Assembly: GCF_049341845.1 (NCBI RefSeq)
Contig: NZ_JBMPIT010000007.1
Location: forward strand, 248,001 to 312,000
Reading direction: 5' to 3'
Length of the DNA stretch: 64,000 nt
DNA from: Curtobacterium guangdongense
Lineage (GTDB): Bacteria > Actinomycetota > Actinomycetes > Actinomycetales > Microbacteriaceae
The translations under genes were made by a program, and so were the position numbers. Below the pieces are notes generated by a model that saw only the letters and a program-made list of their open reading frames with translations, ran no database searches and was not told the origin of the DNA. Positions 44,313 to 52,869 of the stretch are shown piece after piece; within the stretch, counting starts at the first letter, position 1; each line of letters starts with the position of its first letter.

Positions 44313-45967
44313 TTCGCCGCTCCTTCCACGAACGCGGCCTTGCTCAGCCGCACGACGCCGTCCGCGTACGTCGAGACGCCCGCGATCGTGTTCCCGACGC
44401 CGGTGATGCTCCGGGTCCGGTACAGGTAGATGATCGGGTTGTCCCGCTGCACGATCGTCGTCATCTCGCCGTACAGGTCGGCTCGCTCCTGCTCGTCGGT
44501 CGACTGCGCGGCGCGGGTGATGAGGTCGTCGACCTCGGCGTTGCTGTAACCGGCGTAGTTGTTGCCGCCACCCGTCGTCAGGAAGCCGCCGATGTTGCCG
44601 TGCGGGTCGACGCGGCCGGACCAGCCGAGCTGGAGCGCCTGGAAGTCGCCGCGCGTCTGGTCGTCGAGCAGGGTCGTGTACTCGACCGGGGTGATCGTGA
44701 TCGCGAAGCCGCCGCTGCGCGCCTGCGCCTGCAGTGCCTGGGCGAACCGCACGGTGTCGGGGGTGTTCGTCACCTCCATCTCGATCGGGAACGGCTGCTG
44801 GACGCCGGCCTTCTCGAGGGTCTTCTTCGCGGCATCGGGGTCGTACTCCGGGCACGCCTTGCTCGCCGTGCTGGCGAAGACGCTCGTGTCCGGCACGGGC
44901 GAGCAAGCGACGTCAGCCCAGCCGTGGAATACGCTCTGCACGAGCTCCGCCCGGTTGATCGACATCGACAGTGCCCGACGGACGTCCGCACGCTTCGCCA
45001 GCGGGGTGTCGATCTGCTTCGGGTCCGTGCCGACGCCGTCCTGGTTGCCGATGTTCACCGTGATGCCCTGGTAGCCGAGGGACCCCGTGCGCAGGATCGA
45101 CAGGTCCTTGCGCTTCCGCAGGTCGTCGACGTCCTGCGTGGAGATCGTGTCCGCCACCTGGACGTCACCCGACCGCAGGTTCGCCGCCCGGATGCTGGCG
45201 TCCGTGATGATCCGGTACGTGATCGTGTCGAAGTGCGCCGACGCCGGGTCGTAGTACTCGGGGTCCTTCTCGACCTGGATCGACGTCTGCGGGACGCGCT
45301 TGACGAACTTGTACGGGCCGACGCACACCGGGGCGTCGCCGAAGTCGTCGCCCTTCTCGGCGAGCGCCGTCGGCGACATGACCATGCCCGCGCGGTCCGC
45401 GAGGGCCGCGGTGAGCGGGGCGAACGGGGTCTCGTAGTGCAGTCGCACGGTGTGGTCGTCGACTGCCTCGACGTCGGAGACCGGGCCCAGCTCGCTCTTC
45501 CGGCTGGAGTCAGCCTTCGTGAGGTTCCGGTCGAGCGTCGTCACGACCGCGTCGGCGTCGAACGGCGTGCCGTCCGCGAACCGCACGCCGGTCTTCACCG
45601 GGAACGTGACGGTCGTGCCGCCGTCGCTCACCGTCGGGAGCTCCGTCGCGAGCATCGGGACGAGGGTGCCCTCGTCGTCGATGTCGTAGAGCTTCTGGCA
45701 CATCGTCTCCATGACGTACCGGGTGTACAGCGATGACGAGGTGGTCGGGTCGAGGCGGTCGGGCTCTGCCGACAGCGCCATCACCAGGTCACCGCCCTCC
45801 TTGACCTGCTGGTCGCCGATCGGGGCGGTGGTGACGGTGCCGGCGGTGGTGCCGCCGGCCTTCGAGCGTTGGACGGGGACGCAGGCGGTGAGTGCGAGCG
45901 TCGCGGCGATGAGGACGGCGGGCATCGCGATGAGCGTGCGTCGTCGTCGGGGGCTGATCGGGGACAT
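44309..45967 (-). CDS. Peptide ABC transporter substrate-binding lipoprotein
   Basis: This 552-residue lipoprotein has a lipobox (ATLALTAC) and the extracytoplasmic SBP_5 fold (about 60-540), with the family segments GGDLVMALSAEPDRLDPTTS and GFLTTGGGNNYAGYSNAEVD. It binds peptides or gamma-glutamyl compounds and delivers them to DppBC. ATG 45967 starts the signal peptide; the upstream extension in frame is not signal-like. It is the first gene of the operon. Confidence 0.85.
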   Translation of the reverse strand: MSPISPRRRRTLIAMPAVLIAATLALTACVPVQRSKAGGTTAGTVTTAPIGDQQVKEGGDLVMALSAEPDRLDPTTSSSLYTRYVMETMCQKLYDIDDEGTLVPMLATELPTVSDGGTTVTFPVKTGVRFADGTPFDADAVVTTLDRNLTKADSSRKSELGPVSDVEAVDDHTVRLHYETPFAPLTAALADRAGMVMSPTALAEKGDDFGDAPVCVGPYKFVKRVPQTSIQVEKDPEYYDPASAHFDTITYRIITDASIRAANLRSGDVQVADTISTQDVDDLRKRKDLSILRTGSLGYQGITVNIGNQDGVGTDPKQIDTPLAKRADVRRALSMSINRAELVQSVFHGWADVACSPVPDTSVFASTASKACPEYDPDAAKKTLEKAGVQQPFPIEMEVTNTPDTVRFAQALQAQARSGGFAITITPVEYTTLLDDQTRGDFQALQLGWSGRVDPHGNIGGFLTTGGGNNYAGYSNAEVDDLITRAAQSTDEQERADLYGEMTTIVQRDNPIIYLYRTRSITGVGNTIAGVSTYADGVVRLSKAAFVEGAAK

Positions 45968-46031
45968 GCGGTTCCTGATGCTGGGGAGGTGCGTGGCGTC
46001 CCTTGTGGGGTCGCGCTCAGGAGCGGGGTTG

Positions 46032-46072
46032 ATTGCATACAATCACACCTGCGGAGCCTTGCTTGTATACAG
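46032..46072. promoter_or_regulatory. Two GntR-like dyads upstream of peptide operon
   Basis: ATTGCATACAAT (46032-46043) and TTGTATACAG (46063-46072) are centred exactly 30 bp apart, close to three helical turns. Both match the TTGTATACAA type used by FCD/UxuR-like GntR proteins and lie between the divergent binding-protein and NYN genes. Confidence 0.5.
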
Positions 46073-46137
46073 TTTGTTTCTGTTGTGTAAAACGACGAGC
46101 TGTCCACCGGTGTCGTCTGCGTGGTCCGCCGCGGCGG

Positions 46138-46875
46138 ATGTCACGCAATTCTCGCGAGATGCGCCCTTCTCGCTCGCGCCCGACCGCCGCCGTCTACGTC
46201 GACGGCTTCAACCTGTTCCGACGGGCTCTCCAGGGGCGAGATGACCTGAAATGGCTCGACCTCGAACTGTTGTGCACTCGTCTCTTGCCTGGCTTCGACG
46301 TCGGGCAGATCCGGTACTTCACGGCACGGGTACGGCATGTCGAGGGAAAGGACCCGCGCGTCCCGCAGAACCAGGAGCGCTACCTCCGGGCGCTGGCCAC
46401 GCTGCCGTCGGTCTCGGTGCACTTCGGGACGTTCCGGGCGGACAAACGATGGATGGCGCTCTCGCCGCTCGTGCTCGACGATGCCGGTGAGCCACGGCGC
46501 GTCCGGGTCCGGAAGATCGAGGAGAAGGGGACGGACGTGTCGCTCGCTGCGCACATGGTGGCGGACGCGATGGCAGGGACCTTCGACGTGTCGTTCCTCT
46601 TGTCGAACGACTCTGACTTCGCCGACGCGCTCCGCATCGTGCGAGAACGGGCGAGGGGGAAGATCGGCCTCGTCGTCCCGACTGAGGCAGCGCCTGCGCG
46701 GAGTCTGCTCGAAGTCAGGCCAGATCACATCCGGCACGTCAAGCAGGCGGCGCTCCGCGAGAGCCAGTTCCCGGCGCGGCTGATCGATGAGCTGGGTACC
46801 TTCGGCCGGCCGAGCGCCTGGCAAGTACAGAAGCCCCTCTCGCTGGAGAAGGGCTTCTGGCCGGTTAGCCGTTGA
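46138..46875 (+). CDS. NYN-domain (LabA/PIN-like) RNase-type protein
   Basis: This protein of about 245 residues has the NYN signature: AVYVDGFNLFRRAL, then GTDVSLAAHMVADAMAG, and the C-terminal acidic SNDSDFADALRIVRERAR. The acidic residues fit a metal-dependent RNase active site of the PIN superfamily. NYN proteins process or degrade RNA, and some sit in defence loci. The start is uncertain (ATG 46138 or 46159). It is encoded next to a lone HsdR_N nuclease. A hairpin overlaps its last codons. Confidence 0.78.
   Translation: MSRNSREMRPSRSRPTAAVYVDGFNLFRRALQGRDDLKWLDLELLCTRLLPGFDVGQIRYFTARVRHVEGKDPRVPQNQERYLRALATLPSVSVHFGTFRADKRWMALSPLVLDDAGEPRRVRVRKIEEKGTDVSLAAHMVADAMAGTFDVSFLLSNDSDFADALRIVRERARGKIGLVVPTEAAPARSLLEVRPDHIRHVKQAALRESQFPARLIDELGTFGRPSAWQVQKPLSLEKGFWPVSR
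46828..46859 (+). terminator. Terminator-like hairpin inside 3' end of NYN gene
   Basis: CAGAAGCCC (46828-46836) and TCTC pair with GAGA and GGGCTTCTG (46851-46859) around a GCTG loop, with one internal mismatch. It encodes QKPLSLEKGF, so the transcript end may lie at or inside the last codons. Confidence 0.45.
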
Positions 46876-46920
46876 CGTGGCACCCCGGGGGGTGACTTCA
46901 GCCTAGGCGGCCACGAGCGC

Positions 46921-46948
46921 TTGACGCAACTGGAACTTCACATACGCT
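46921..46948 (+). promoter_or_regulatory. Sigma-70-type promoter for HsdR_N-type nuclease
   Basis: TTGACG (46921-46926) and TACGCT (46943-46948) are spaced by 16 bp upstream of the nuclease gene at 47043. This stretch is visibly less GC-rich than its surroundings. Confidence 0.5.
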
Positions 46949-47042
46949 ATGGTCGGCGCAATGACCCGCGAACTGGGGTCCTGAGCGATTCTCGATGTCG
47001 ACTGTCCTTCAACTACGGTCGCATTGATCGAGGGGAGAGACG

Positions 47043-48140
47043 ATGGAGTTCGAAGAACGACTCGCAGCGCTGGCCGCGAAGGTGCAGAACCAGCGAGACG
47101 CGATCCAGACCGAAGAGGCCACAAAGAACGCGTTCGTGATGCCGTTCATCTCGACGATCCTCGGCTACGACGTGTTCAACCCGCTCGAGGTGGTGCCGGA
47201 GTTCACGGCCGACGTCGGCGTCAAGCGTGGCGAGAAGGTCGACTACGCGATCATGCGAGACGGGGAGGTGCAGATCCTCATCGAGTGCAAGAAGTCGACG
47301 GAGCCGCTCAAGATCGAGCACGCGTCCCAGCTCTTCCGGTACTTCTCGGTCACGAACGCTCGGATCGCCGTCCTCACCAACGGCGAGGTCTACAACTTCT
47401 ACACGGACCTCGACGCGCCGAACAAGATGGACGACCGTCCGTTCCTCGTCCTCGATCTGGCGGACATCGACGAGACGCTCCTGCCGGAGCTCCGGAAGCT
47501 CACGAAGGACGTGTTCGACCTCGACTCGGTGATCAGCGCGGCCGAGGAGCTGAAGTACGTCGGCTCGATCAAGCGCGCGATCGCCGCGCAGTTCCGTGAG
47601 CCGGAGGAGGACTTCGTCCGGCTGTTCACGAACCGCGTCTACGACGGTCGCTTCACGCAGGATGCGAAGGTGCAGTTCACGGCACTGGTCGCGAAGGCGT
47701 CGAAGCAATACCTCAACGAGCAGGTGAACGATCGTCTGAAGACTGCGCTCGGTGCCTCCTACTCGGCGCCGGTCAGCGTCGAGGCTTCGGAAGAAGCGGT
47801 CTCGAGTGAGTCCGTCGCTCGAGACGACATCGACCGGGACACCGAGATCGAGACGACCCTCGAAGAACTCGAGGGCTACCAGATCGTCAAGGCGATCGCC
47901 TGCAGCGAGGTCAAGCCCGACCGGATCGCGCACCGCGATCAGAAGTCGTACTTCGCGATCCTGCTCGACGACAACAACCGCAAGCCGATCGCGCGCCTCT
48001 GGTTCAACGGCAAGAAGCAGAAGTACCTCGGACTGTTCGACGAGGACAAGGTCGAGACGAAGCACGCGATCGAGAACCTCGACGACATCTACCTCCACGC
48101 CGCCGCGATCCGCGAGGCAGCACACCGTTACGCGGGCTGA
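47043..48140 (+). CDS. Lone type I restriction HsdR N-terminal-type nuclease
   Basis: This 365-residue protein has a PD-(D/E)xK nuclease fold: Asp67 (VDYAIM) and Glu81-Cys-Lys83 (ECKKS) with the RGEKVDYAI context of the HsdR N-domain (about 1-160). The rest (about 165-365) is helical and lacks the helicase part of HsdR. No HsdM or HsdS gene is nearby. Such standalone forms are annotated as type I restriction N-terminal proteins, often in phage-defence or genome-maintenance contexts; this one's job is unknown. The AGGGGAGAG sequence provides a good ribosome site. Confidence 0.75.
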   Translation: MEFEERLAALAAKVQNQRDAIQTEEATKNAFVMPFISTILGYDVFNPLEVVPEFTADVGVKRGEKVDYAIMRDGEVQILIECKKSTEPLKIEHASQLFRYFSVTNARIAVLTNGEVYNFYTDLDAPNKMDDRPFLVLDLADIDETLLPELRKLTKDVFDLDSVISAAEELKYVGSIKRAIAAQFREPEEDFVRLFTNRVYDGRFTQDAKVQFTALVAKASKQYLNEQVNDRLKTALGASYSAPVSVEASEEAVSSESVARDDIDRDTEIETTLEELEGYQIVKAIACSEVKPDRIAHRDQKSYFAILLDDNNRKPIARLWFNGKKQKYLGLFDEDKVETKHAIENLDDIYLHAAAIREAAHRYAG

Positions 48141-48271
48141 GGACGGAGCGCGTTGACCTCGACGGCATCGCCAGGGTCGACGTTCGCCGTGTTCTCGAGT
48201 GACCCGTTCGTGATGAACGTCGACCACGCCGCGATGAGCATCGACTTGGCGACACCGACCATGCCCATCGG
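48128..48271 (-). pseudogene. Possible gene remnant, 46 codons
   Basis: The minus frame reads MVGVAKSMLIAAWSTFITNG and on, with a protein-like start but no upstream domain or clear ribosome site. It vaguely recalls the tail of some transposases. It may be a decayed fragment or a chance frame. Confidence 0.22.
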
Positions 48272-48312
48272 CTGAGAGCCTCGCCGCCGACTCGGGTCGT
48301 ACGCTGGAGGGG

Positions 48313-49107
48313 ATGAGATCCCGCGCTGCGCAACTGACCGTGCTCGTCGCGATCGGGATCGTCGCCGGTGTCCTCTCCGGCCTGTTCGGCGTCGGCGGCG
48401 GGGTGATCGTGGTCCCCGCACTCATGGCGTTCCTCCACATGGACCAGCGCAGCGCCTCCGCGAGCTCCCTCGTGGCGATCGCCCCCGCGGCCGTCGTCGG
48501 CGCGATCACCTACGCCCTGCAGGGTGAGGTGCACTGGCTCGCGGCGCTCACCCTGGCGATCGGCAGTGTCGTCGGAGCGCCCATCGGCTCCAGACTCCTG
48601 CGGGCGATCCCGCTCCGGATACTCCCGTGGATCTTCGTCGGCTTCATCGTCGTCGTGCTCGTCTCCCTCTTCACCAATGTGCCGACCCGCGAGGGCGACG
48701 TGCACTTCGGCCCGATCGAGGCGGTCGTGCTGCTCGGGATCGGACTGCTGGCCGGCGTCCTCTCCGGCCTGATCGGTGTCGGCGGCGGGGTCGTGATCGT
48801 GCCCGGGATGGAACTCGCACTCGGCGCGGGTGACCTGCTCGCGAAGGGGACGTCGCTGTTGACGATGGTGCCGACGTCGGTGTCGGGCACAGTGGCGAAC
48901 CTGCGTCGAGGGGTGGTGGACCTCGGCGTGGGACTGACGGTGGGCATCACGGCGGCGGTCTGCTCACCGATCGGGGCGTTCATCGCAGGGGTCATCGTCC
49001 CGCAGGTCGGGACGTGGATGTTCGCCGGGTTCTTGGTCGTGGTTGCGGTGATCGTGCTGCGACGCGGTCTCGGGCGGGCGAGCAAGCCCGATCCGCAGGT
49101 CGCGTGA
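48313..49107 (+). CDS. Sulfite exporter TauE/SafE (TSUP) family protein
   Basis: This 264-residue protein has about eight membrane helices and two copies of the TSUP motif (GVLSGLFGVGGGVIVVP, about 18-34; GVLSGLIGVGGGVVIVPG, about 151-168), a clean internal duplication. It exports sulfite or organosulfur anions in this family. TACGCT (48300-48305) lies 7 nt before the ATG. The stop overlaps the next gene's GTG. It differs in sequence from the TSUP protein encoded at 34970. Confidence 0.88.
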   Translation: MRSRAAQLTVLVAIGIVAGVLSGLFGVGGGVIVVPALMAFLHMDQRSASASSLVAIAPAAVVGAITYALQGEVHWLAALTLAIGSVVGAPIGSRLLRAIPLRILPWIFVGFIVVVLVSLFTNVPTREGDVHFGPIEAVVLLGIGLLAGVLSGLIGVGGGVVIVPGMELALGAGDLLAKGTSLLTMVPTSVSGTVANLRRGVVDLGVGLTVGITAAVCSPIGAFIAGVIVPQVGTWMFAGFLVVVAVIVLRRGLGRASKPDPQVA

Positions 49108-49730
49108 GGGTCACCGCCGAGGACGTCCTCGCCGCGTTCGCGAAGACGCCGGGCGACGTCGCGGGTGCCCGGCGGGTGGCTCGGGCGCACCGGGACCTCG
49201 ACGAGGGTGAACGGTCTGCGCTGCTGTGGAGCGAGGATCCCGGCGCGCGGCTCGTCGCCGTCGTGCTGCTCGTGCAGGCGATGCGGGAGCGCCCCGACCC
49301 GGAGCTCACGGAGGAGTACCTGTCTGCGGCGCGCGCCGAACGGATCGACCGCGTTGAACTCGTCGACACCGCCGCCGAGGAGCTCGTCGGCGCGCCGATG
49401 CTCGACGGCTCGACCGGTCCGCTGTTCGCGCTCGCGAAGTCGGACGTCGCGTGGGTCAGGCGCATCGCGGTGGTCGCGACGTTGGCGTTCGCAAAGCAGG
49501 GCGACGCTGACGTGCCGCTCGCGGTGGCCGGCCGGCTCGTCCGGGAGCGCGGGGACACCGTGCAGTCGGCGCTCGGCTGGGTCCTGCGCGAGGTCGGCAA
49601 GCGGGCGTCCGAGCCGGCCCTCGTCGCGTTCCTCGAGCGACAGGGGCGGTTCCTCAGCCGGAGCGCGCTCGAGACCGCGACCGAGCACCTGCCGGCGGCC
49701 GAGCGCGACCGTCTCCGCCAGAACGGCTGA
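49104..49730 (+). CDS. AlkD-like HEAT-repeat DNA-repair protein
   Basis: This 208-residue protein is all-helical with repeated HEAT-like units (DPGARLVAVVLLVQAMRE, DVAWVRRIAVVATLAFAKQG, SALGWVLREVGKRASEPAL). The WVRRIAVVATLAF segment and the final LGWVLREVGK are the parts usually seen in AlkD-type alkylation-repair glycosylases. The GTG overlaps the TSUP stop (GTGA). The DNA-repair role is inferred from fold resemblance. Confidence 0.68.
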   Translation: MRVTAEDVLAAFAKTPGDVAGARRVARAHRDLDEGERSALLWSEDPGARLVAVVLLVQAMRERPDPELTEEYLSAARAERIDRVELVDTAAEELVGAPMLDGSTGPLFALAKSDVAWVRRIAVVATLAFAKQGDADVPLAVAGRLVRERGDTVQSALGWVLREVGKRASEPALVAFLERQGRFLSRSALETATEHLPAAERDRLRQNG

Positions 49731-49735
49731 GCGCG

Positions 49736-50581
49736 CTAGCTCGCGAACACGTCGTCCAGCGTGAACGTCGACAACTTCCGCTCCTGCAACAGCGCGTGCA
49801 ACCGCGGCAGTGCTCCGATGGTCCCCCGGAAGTTCGCATGCCCGATCACGATGTGCGCAGGCTGGAACCACTGCTCCGCGAAGCCGACGATCTGGTCCGA
49901 CGTGATGTCACCGGAGTCGGCCAGCGACCCGTACCAGAGCAACGGCGTCGTGTACCCGGCGCGGGCGGCTGCGGCGTCGACCCGGGCGTCGTGGTACCCG
50001 AACGGCGGCCGGAAGTACGGCTTCGCGTCCACGCCGTAGGTGTCCCGGATGAAGTCCTGGTTCCGGGTGAGCTGGTCGATGATGCCCTGGTCCGAGAGCT
50101 TCGTGAGCGCCGGGTGGTCCCACGTGTGGTTCCCGAGCTGCACCTGCCCGGATGTCACCAACGGTCGCAGCAGGTCGGCGTGCTCGGTCCACGCCGGGCG
50201 CACCCCGTTCACGAAGAACGTCAGGCGGGTCCCGGTCTCGGCGGCGAACCGGGCGTAGGCCTCGACCACCTCGCTGGACACCCCGTCGTCGACGGTCCAG
50301 GCGATCCCGGGCGTCCCCGCCGGCAGCCCGGTGATCGTCCCGGCGGTGAGCGGCTGTCGCTGCAGGGCGACCGGCGGAACCGTCGCCGTCGCCGTCGCGG
50401 ATGACGAAGCCGAAGCCGACGGCGACACGGAAGCCGGAGACGTCGGCGACGCAGAAGCCGGAGCCGTCGGCGAACCCGTCGGCCCGGCCGAACACGCGGC
50501 GAGCGCCCCCGTCAGCACGCTCCCACCGACCCCGGCCAGCAGTGCGCGACGGGACGGACGGGAAGGGGCACGGTGGTTCAT
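49736..50581 (-). CDS. Secreted polysaccharide deacetylase (lipoprotein)
   Basis: This 281-residue protein has a twin-Arg-like, lipobox signal (RRALLAGVGGSVLTGALAAC), a Ser/Pro/Ala-rich linker (about 35-75) and a NodB-type catalytic domain (about 85-281). The metal and catalytic residues show as TVDDGVS, HTWDHP and RPPFGYHD. It would remove acetyl groups from peptidoglycan or other polysaccharides at the surface. It converges on the AlkD-like gene, with 5 bp between stops. Confidence 0.85.
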   Translation of the reverse strand: MNHRAPSRPSRRALLAGVGGSVLTGALAACSAGPTGSPTAPASASPTSPASVSPSASASSSATATATVPPVALQRQPLTAGTITGLPAGTPGIAWTVDDGVSSEVVEAYARFAAETGTRLTFFVNGVRPAWTEHADLLRPLVTSGQVQLGNHTWDHPALTKLSDQGIIDQLTRNQDFIRDTYGVDAKPYFRPPFGYHDARVDAAAARAGYTTPLLWYGSLADSGDITSDQIVGFAEQWFQPAHIVIGHANFRGTIGALPRLHALLQERKLSTFTLDDVFAS

Positions 50582-50706
50582 CGGACGACATCGTCCCGAA
50601 CGGGAACCGATCCGCACATCAGTCGATCGGAGGATTCCAGATGGCCGGTCGGCGGCCGGAGGCCCGGAGCCTAGACGCACGCCCGGGCACACGACACGAT
50701 GTCGGG

Positions 50707-51576
50707 ATGCTGATCGACGCCGATCTCGTCCGACGCCTCGTCGCCGAGCAGTTCCCCGCATGGTCGGACCTGCCGGCCACCGAGGTCGACCCGCAGGGCT
50801 GGGACAACCGCACGTACCGGCTCGGCGATGCACTGTCGGTCCGGCTGCCGAGCGCGGAGGGCTACGTCGCAGCCGTCGAGAAGGAGCAGCGCGTCCTGCC
50901 GTACCTGGCGCCGTACCTCGACGTCGCGGTTCCCGAGCCCGTCGGACTCGGACGCCCGGGCAGCGGCTACCCGTTCCCGTGGTCGGTCCGCCGCTGGCTC
51001 GACGGCACGGTGGCAGCAGGCGCCGATCCGGACCGGTCGGAGCTCGCCGCGGACGTCGGTCGGGTCCTCCGGCAGCTCCGGGCCGTCCCGGCCGACGGCG
51101 GTCCGGCCGCCGGAGCGCACTCGTTCCACCGCGGCGCACACCCGTCGTTCTACGACCACGAGGTCCGCGACGCACTCGACCGACTCGGGAACGACGTCGA
51201 CCGGGCGGCCTGCGAGGCGGTCTGGGACACGGCGTGCGCCACGACCTGGGAGCGCCCTGCCGTGTGGTTCCACGGTGACGTCGCCCCGACGAACCTGCTC
51301 GTGGGCGACGACGGCCGGCTCACGGCGCTCATCGACTTCGGCACGTGCGGTGTCGGCGACCCGGCGTGCGACCTGGTGCTGGCGTGGACGTTCCTCGACC
51401 CGGGAGCGCGGCAGGTGTTCCGCGATGCCGTCGGGCTGGACGATGCGACCTGGGCGAGGGGCCGTGGCTGGGCCCTATGGAAGTCCCTCATCATGCTGGC
51501 CGGCAGCGCCGGCCCGGGCGACCGCGCGGGCCACCAGGCGGTCCTGGCCACCGCCCTGGACGACCCGGTCGCCTGA
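50707..51576 (+). CDS. Aminoglycoside phosphotransferase (APH)-family kinase
   Basis: This 289-residue protein has the APH kinase fold: ATP lobe (YRLGDALSVRLPSAEGYVAA), Brenner's motif WFHGDVAPTNLLV (about 195-207) and the metal motif LIDFGTCGVGDPACDL. Family members phosphorylate aminoglycosides, macrolides or small metabolites. CACGAT lies 6 nt before ATG 50707; an upstream ATG at 50641 is possible but gives no domain. Its stop codon lies inside a 20-bp inverted repeat. Confidence 0.82.
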   Translation: MLIDADLVRRLVAEQFPAWSDLPATEVDPQGWDNRTYRLGDALSVRLPSAEGYVAAVEKEQRVLPYLAPYLDVAVPEPVGLGRPGSGYPFPWSVRRWLDGTVAAGADPDRSELAADVGRVLRQLRAVPADGGPAAGAHSFHRGAHPSFYDHEVRDALDRLGNDVDRAACEAVWDTACATTWERPAVWFHGDVAPTNLLVGDDGRLTALIDFGTCGVGDPACDLVLAWTFLDPGARQVFRDAVGLDDATWARGRGWALWKSLIMLAGSAGPGDRAGHQAVLATALDDPVA

Positions 51577-51614
51577 CGGGAGGCTCGTGGCGGCGCCGCC
51601 ACGAGCCTCCCGTC
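51575..51614. terminator. Perfect 20-bp inverted repeat overlapping APH stop codon
   Basis: GACGGGAGGCTCGTGGCGGC (51575-51594) pairs perfectly with 51595-51614. The first bases belong to the TGA of the preceding gene. It belongs to the GGGAGGC-CGTGGC hairpin family. Confidence 0.75.
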
Positions 51615-51681
51615 CGACCCGCGCTGAGAGGGCGCGCCGGTGCGTCCGGGTACACGGGACGTACCGACGATTGGAGCGCTC

Positions 51682-52869
51682 ATGCGCGCACTCACCTGGC
51701 AGGGCACCGAGAAGGTCTCGGTCGAGACCGTTCCGGACCCGACCATCCACGAGCCCACCGACGCGATCGTGCGGATCACGTCCTCCGCGATCTGCGGCTC
51801 CGACCTGCACCTGTACGGGGTGCTCGGGCCGTACCTCGACAGGGGCGACGTCCTCGGCCACGAGCCGATGGGCATCGTCGAGGCCGTCGGCAGCGCCGTC
51901 ACGAACCTGAAGGTCGGGGACCGCGTGGTCGTGCCCTTCAACATCTCCTGCGGCCACTGCTGGATGTGCCAGCGAGGCCTGCAGTCGCAGTGTGAGACCA
52001 CCCAGGTCACCGAGTACGGATCCGGCGCCTCGCTGTTCGGCTTCACGAAGCTCTACGGGCAGGTCCCGGGCGGCCAGGCCGAGTACCTCCGCGTGCCGCA
52101 CGCCGACTACGGCCCCATCGTGGTCCCCGACGACGGCACCCCAGACGACCGATGGCTCTTCATGAGCGACATCCTGCCGACCGCCTGGCAGGGCGTGCAG
52201 TACGCGAACGTGCCGGACGGCGGGACGCTCGCCGTCATCGGCCTCGGCCCGGTCGGGCAGTTCGCTGCCCGGATCGGCAAGCACCTCGGCTACCGGGTGC
52301 TCGCGATCGACCCGGAGCAGGTCCGTCGTGACCTGGCGGCGAAGCACGGCGCCGAGGTGTTCGACCGCACGAAGGACGTGGTCGCGCAGCTCGTCGACCT
52401 GACCGACGGTCGTGGGCCGGACGGCGTCGTGGACGCGGTCGGCATGGAGGCGCACGGCAACCCCGTCGCGAGCTTCGCCCAGCGCGCCGCCGGCCTGCTG
52501 CCGGACGCCCTCGCGCAGAAGGCGATGGAGACCGTCGGGGTGGACCGGCTCGCCGCGGTGCACGCCGCGATCGACCTGGTCCGCCGCGGTGGCACGGTCT
52601 CGCTGAGCGGGGTCTACGGCGGCATGGCGGACCCGATGCCGATGATGAAGATGTTCGACAAGCAGATCACGCTCCGCGAGGGGCAGTGCAACGTGAAGCG
52701 CTGGATCGACGACGTCCTGCCGCTCGTGTCCGACCCGGCCGACCCGCTGGGCACCCTGGACCTGGTCACGCACCGGGTCCCGCTCGAGGACGCTCCGCAC
52801 ATGTACGAGGTGTTCCAGAAGAAGGAGGACGGCTGCGTCAAGGTCGTCCTCGAACCGGCCGCAGCGTGA
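51682..52869 (+). CDS. Zinc-dependent alcohol dehydrogenase family protein
   Basis: This 395-residue MDR enzyme has the catalytic zinc site (Cys in ICGSDLH, GHEPMG) and the four-Cys structural zinc loop (CGHCWMCQRGLQSQC, about 90-104). The NAD(P) fold GLGPVGQFAARIG (about 192-204) follows. It is of the glutathione-independent formaldehyde dehydrogenase-like branch, and its alcohol or aldehyde substrate is unknown. The stop overlaps the epimerase GTG, so they are co-translated. Confidence 0.85.
   Translation: MRALTWQGTEKVSVETVPDPTIHEPTDAIVRITSSAICGSDLHLYGVLGPYLDRGDVLGHEPMGIVEAVGSAVTNLKVGDRVVVPFNISCGHCWMCQRGLQSQCETTQVTEYGSGASLFGFTKLYGQVPGGQAEYLRVPHADYGPIVVPDDGTPDDRWLFMSDILPTAWQGVQYANVPDGGTLAVIGLGPVGQFAARIGKHLGYRVLAIDPEQVRRDLAAKHGAEVFDRTKDVVAQLVDLTDGRGPDGVVDAVGMEAHGNPVASFAQRAAGLLPDALAQKAMETVGVDRLAAVHAAIDLVRRGGTVSLSGVYGGMADPMPMMKMFDKQITLREGQCNVKRWIDDVLPLVSDPADPLGTLDLVTHRVPLEDAPHMYEVFQKKEDGCVKVVLEPAAA

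Noticed and set aside
46876..47042. tRNA-like GC-rich stretch after NYN gene
   Set aside because: No cloverleaf arms or TpsiC consensus could be fitted.
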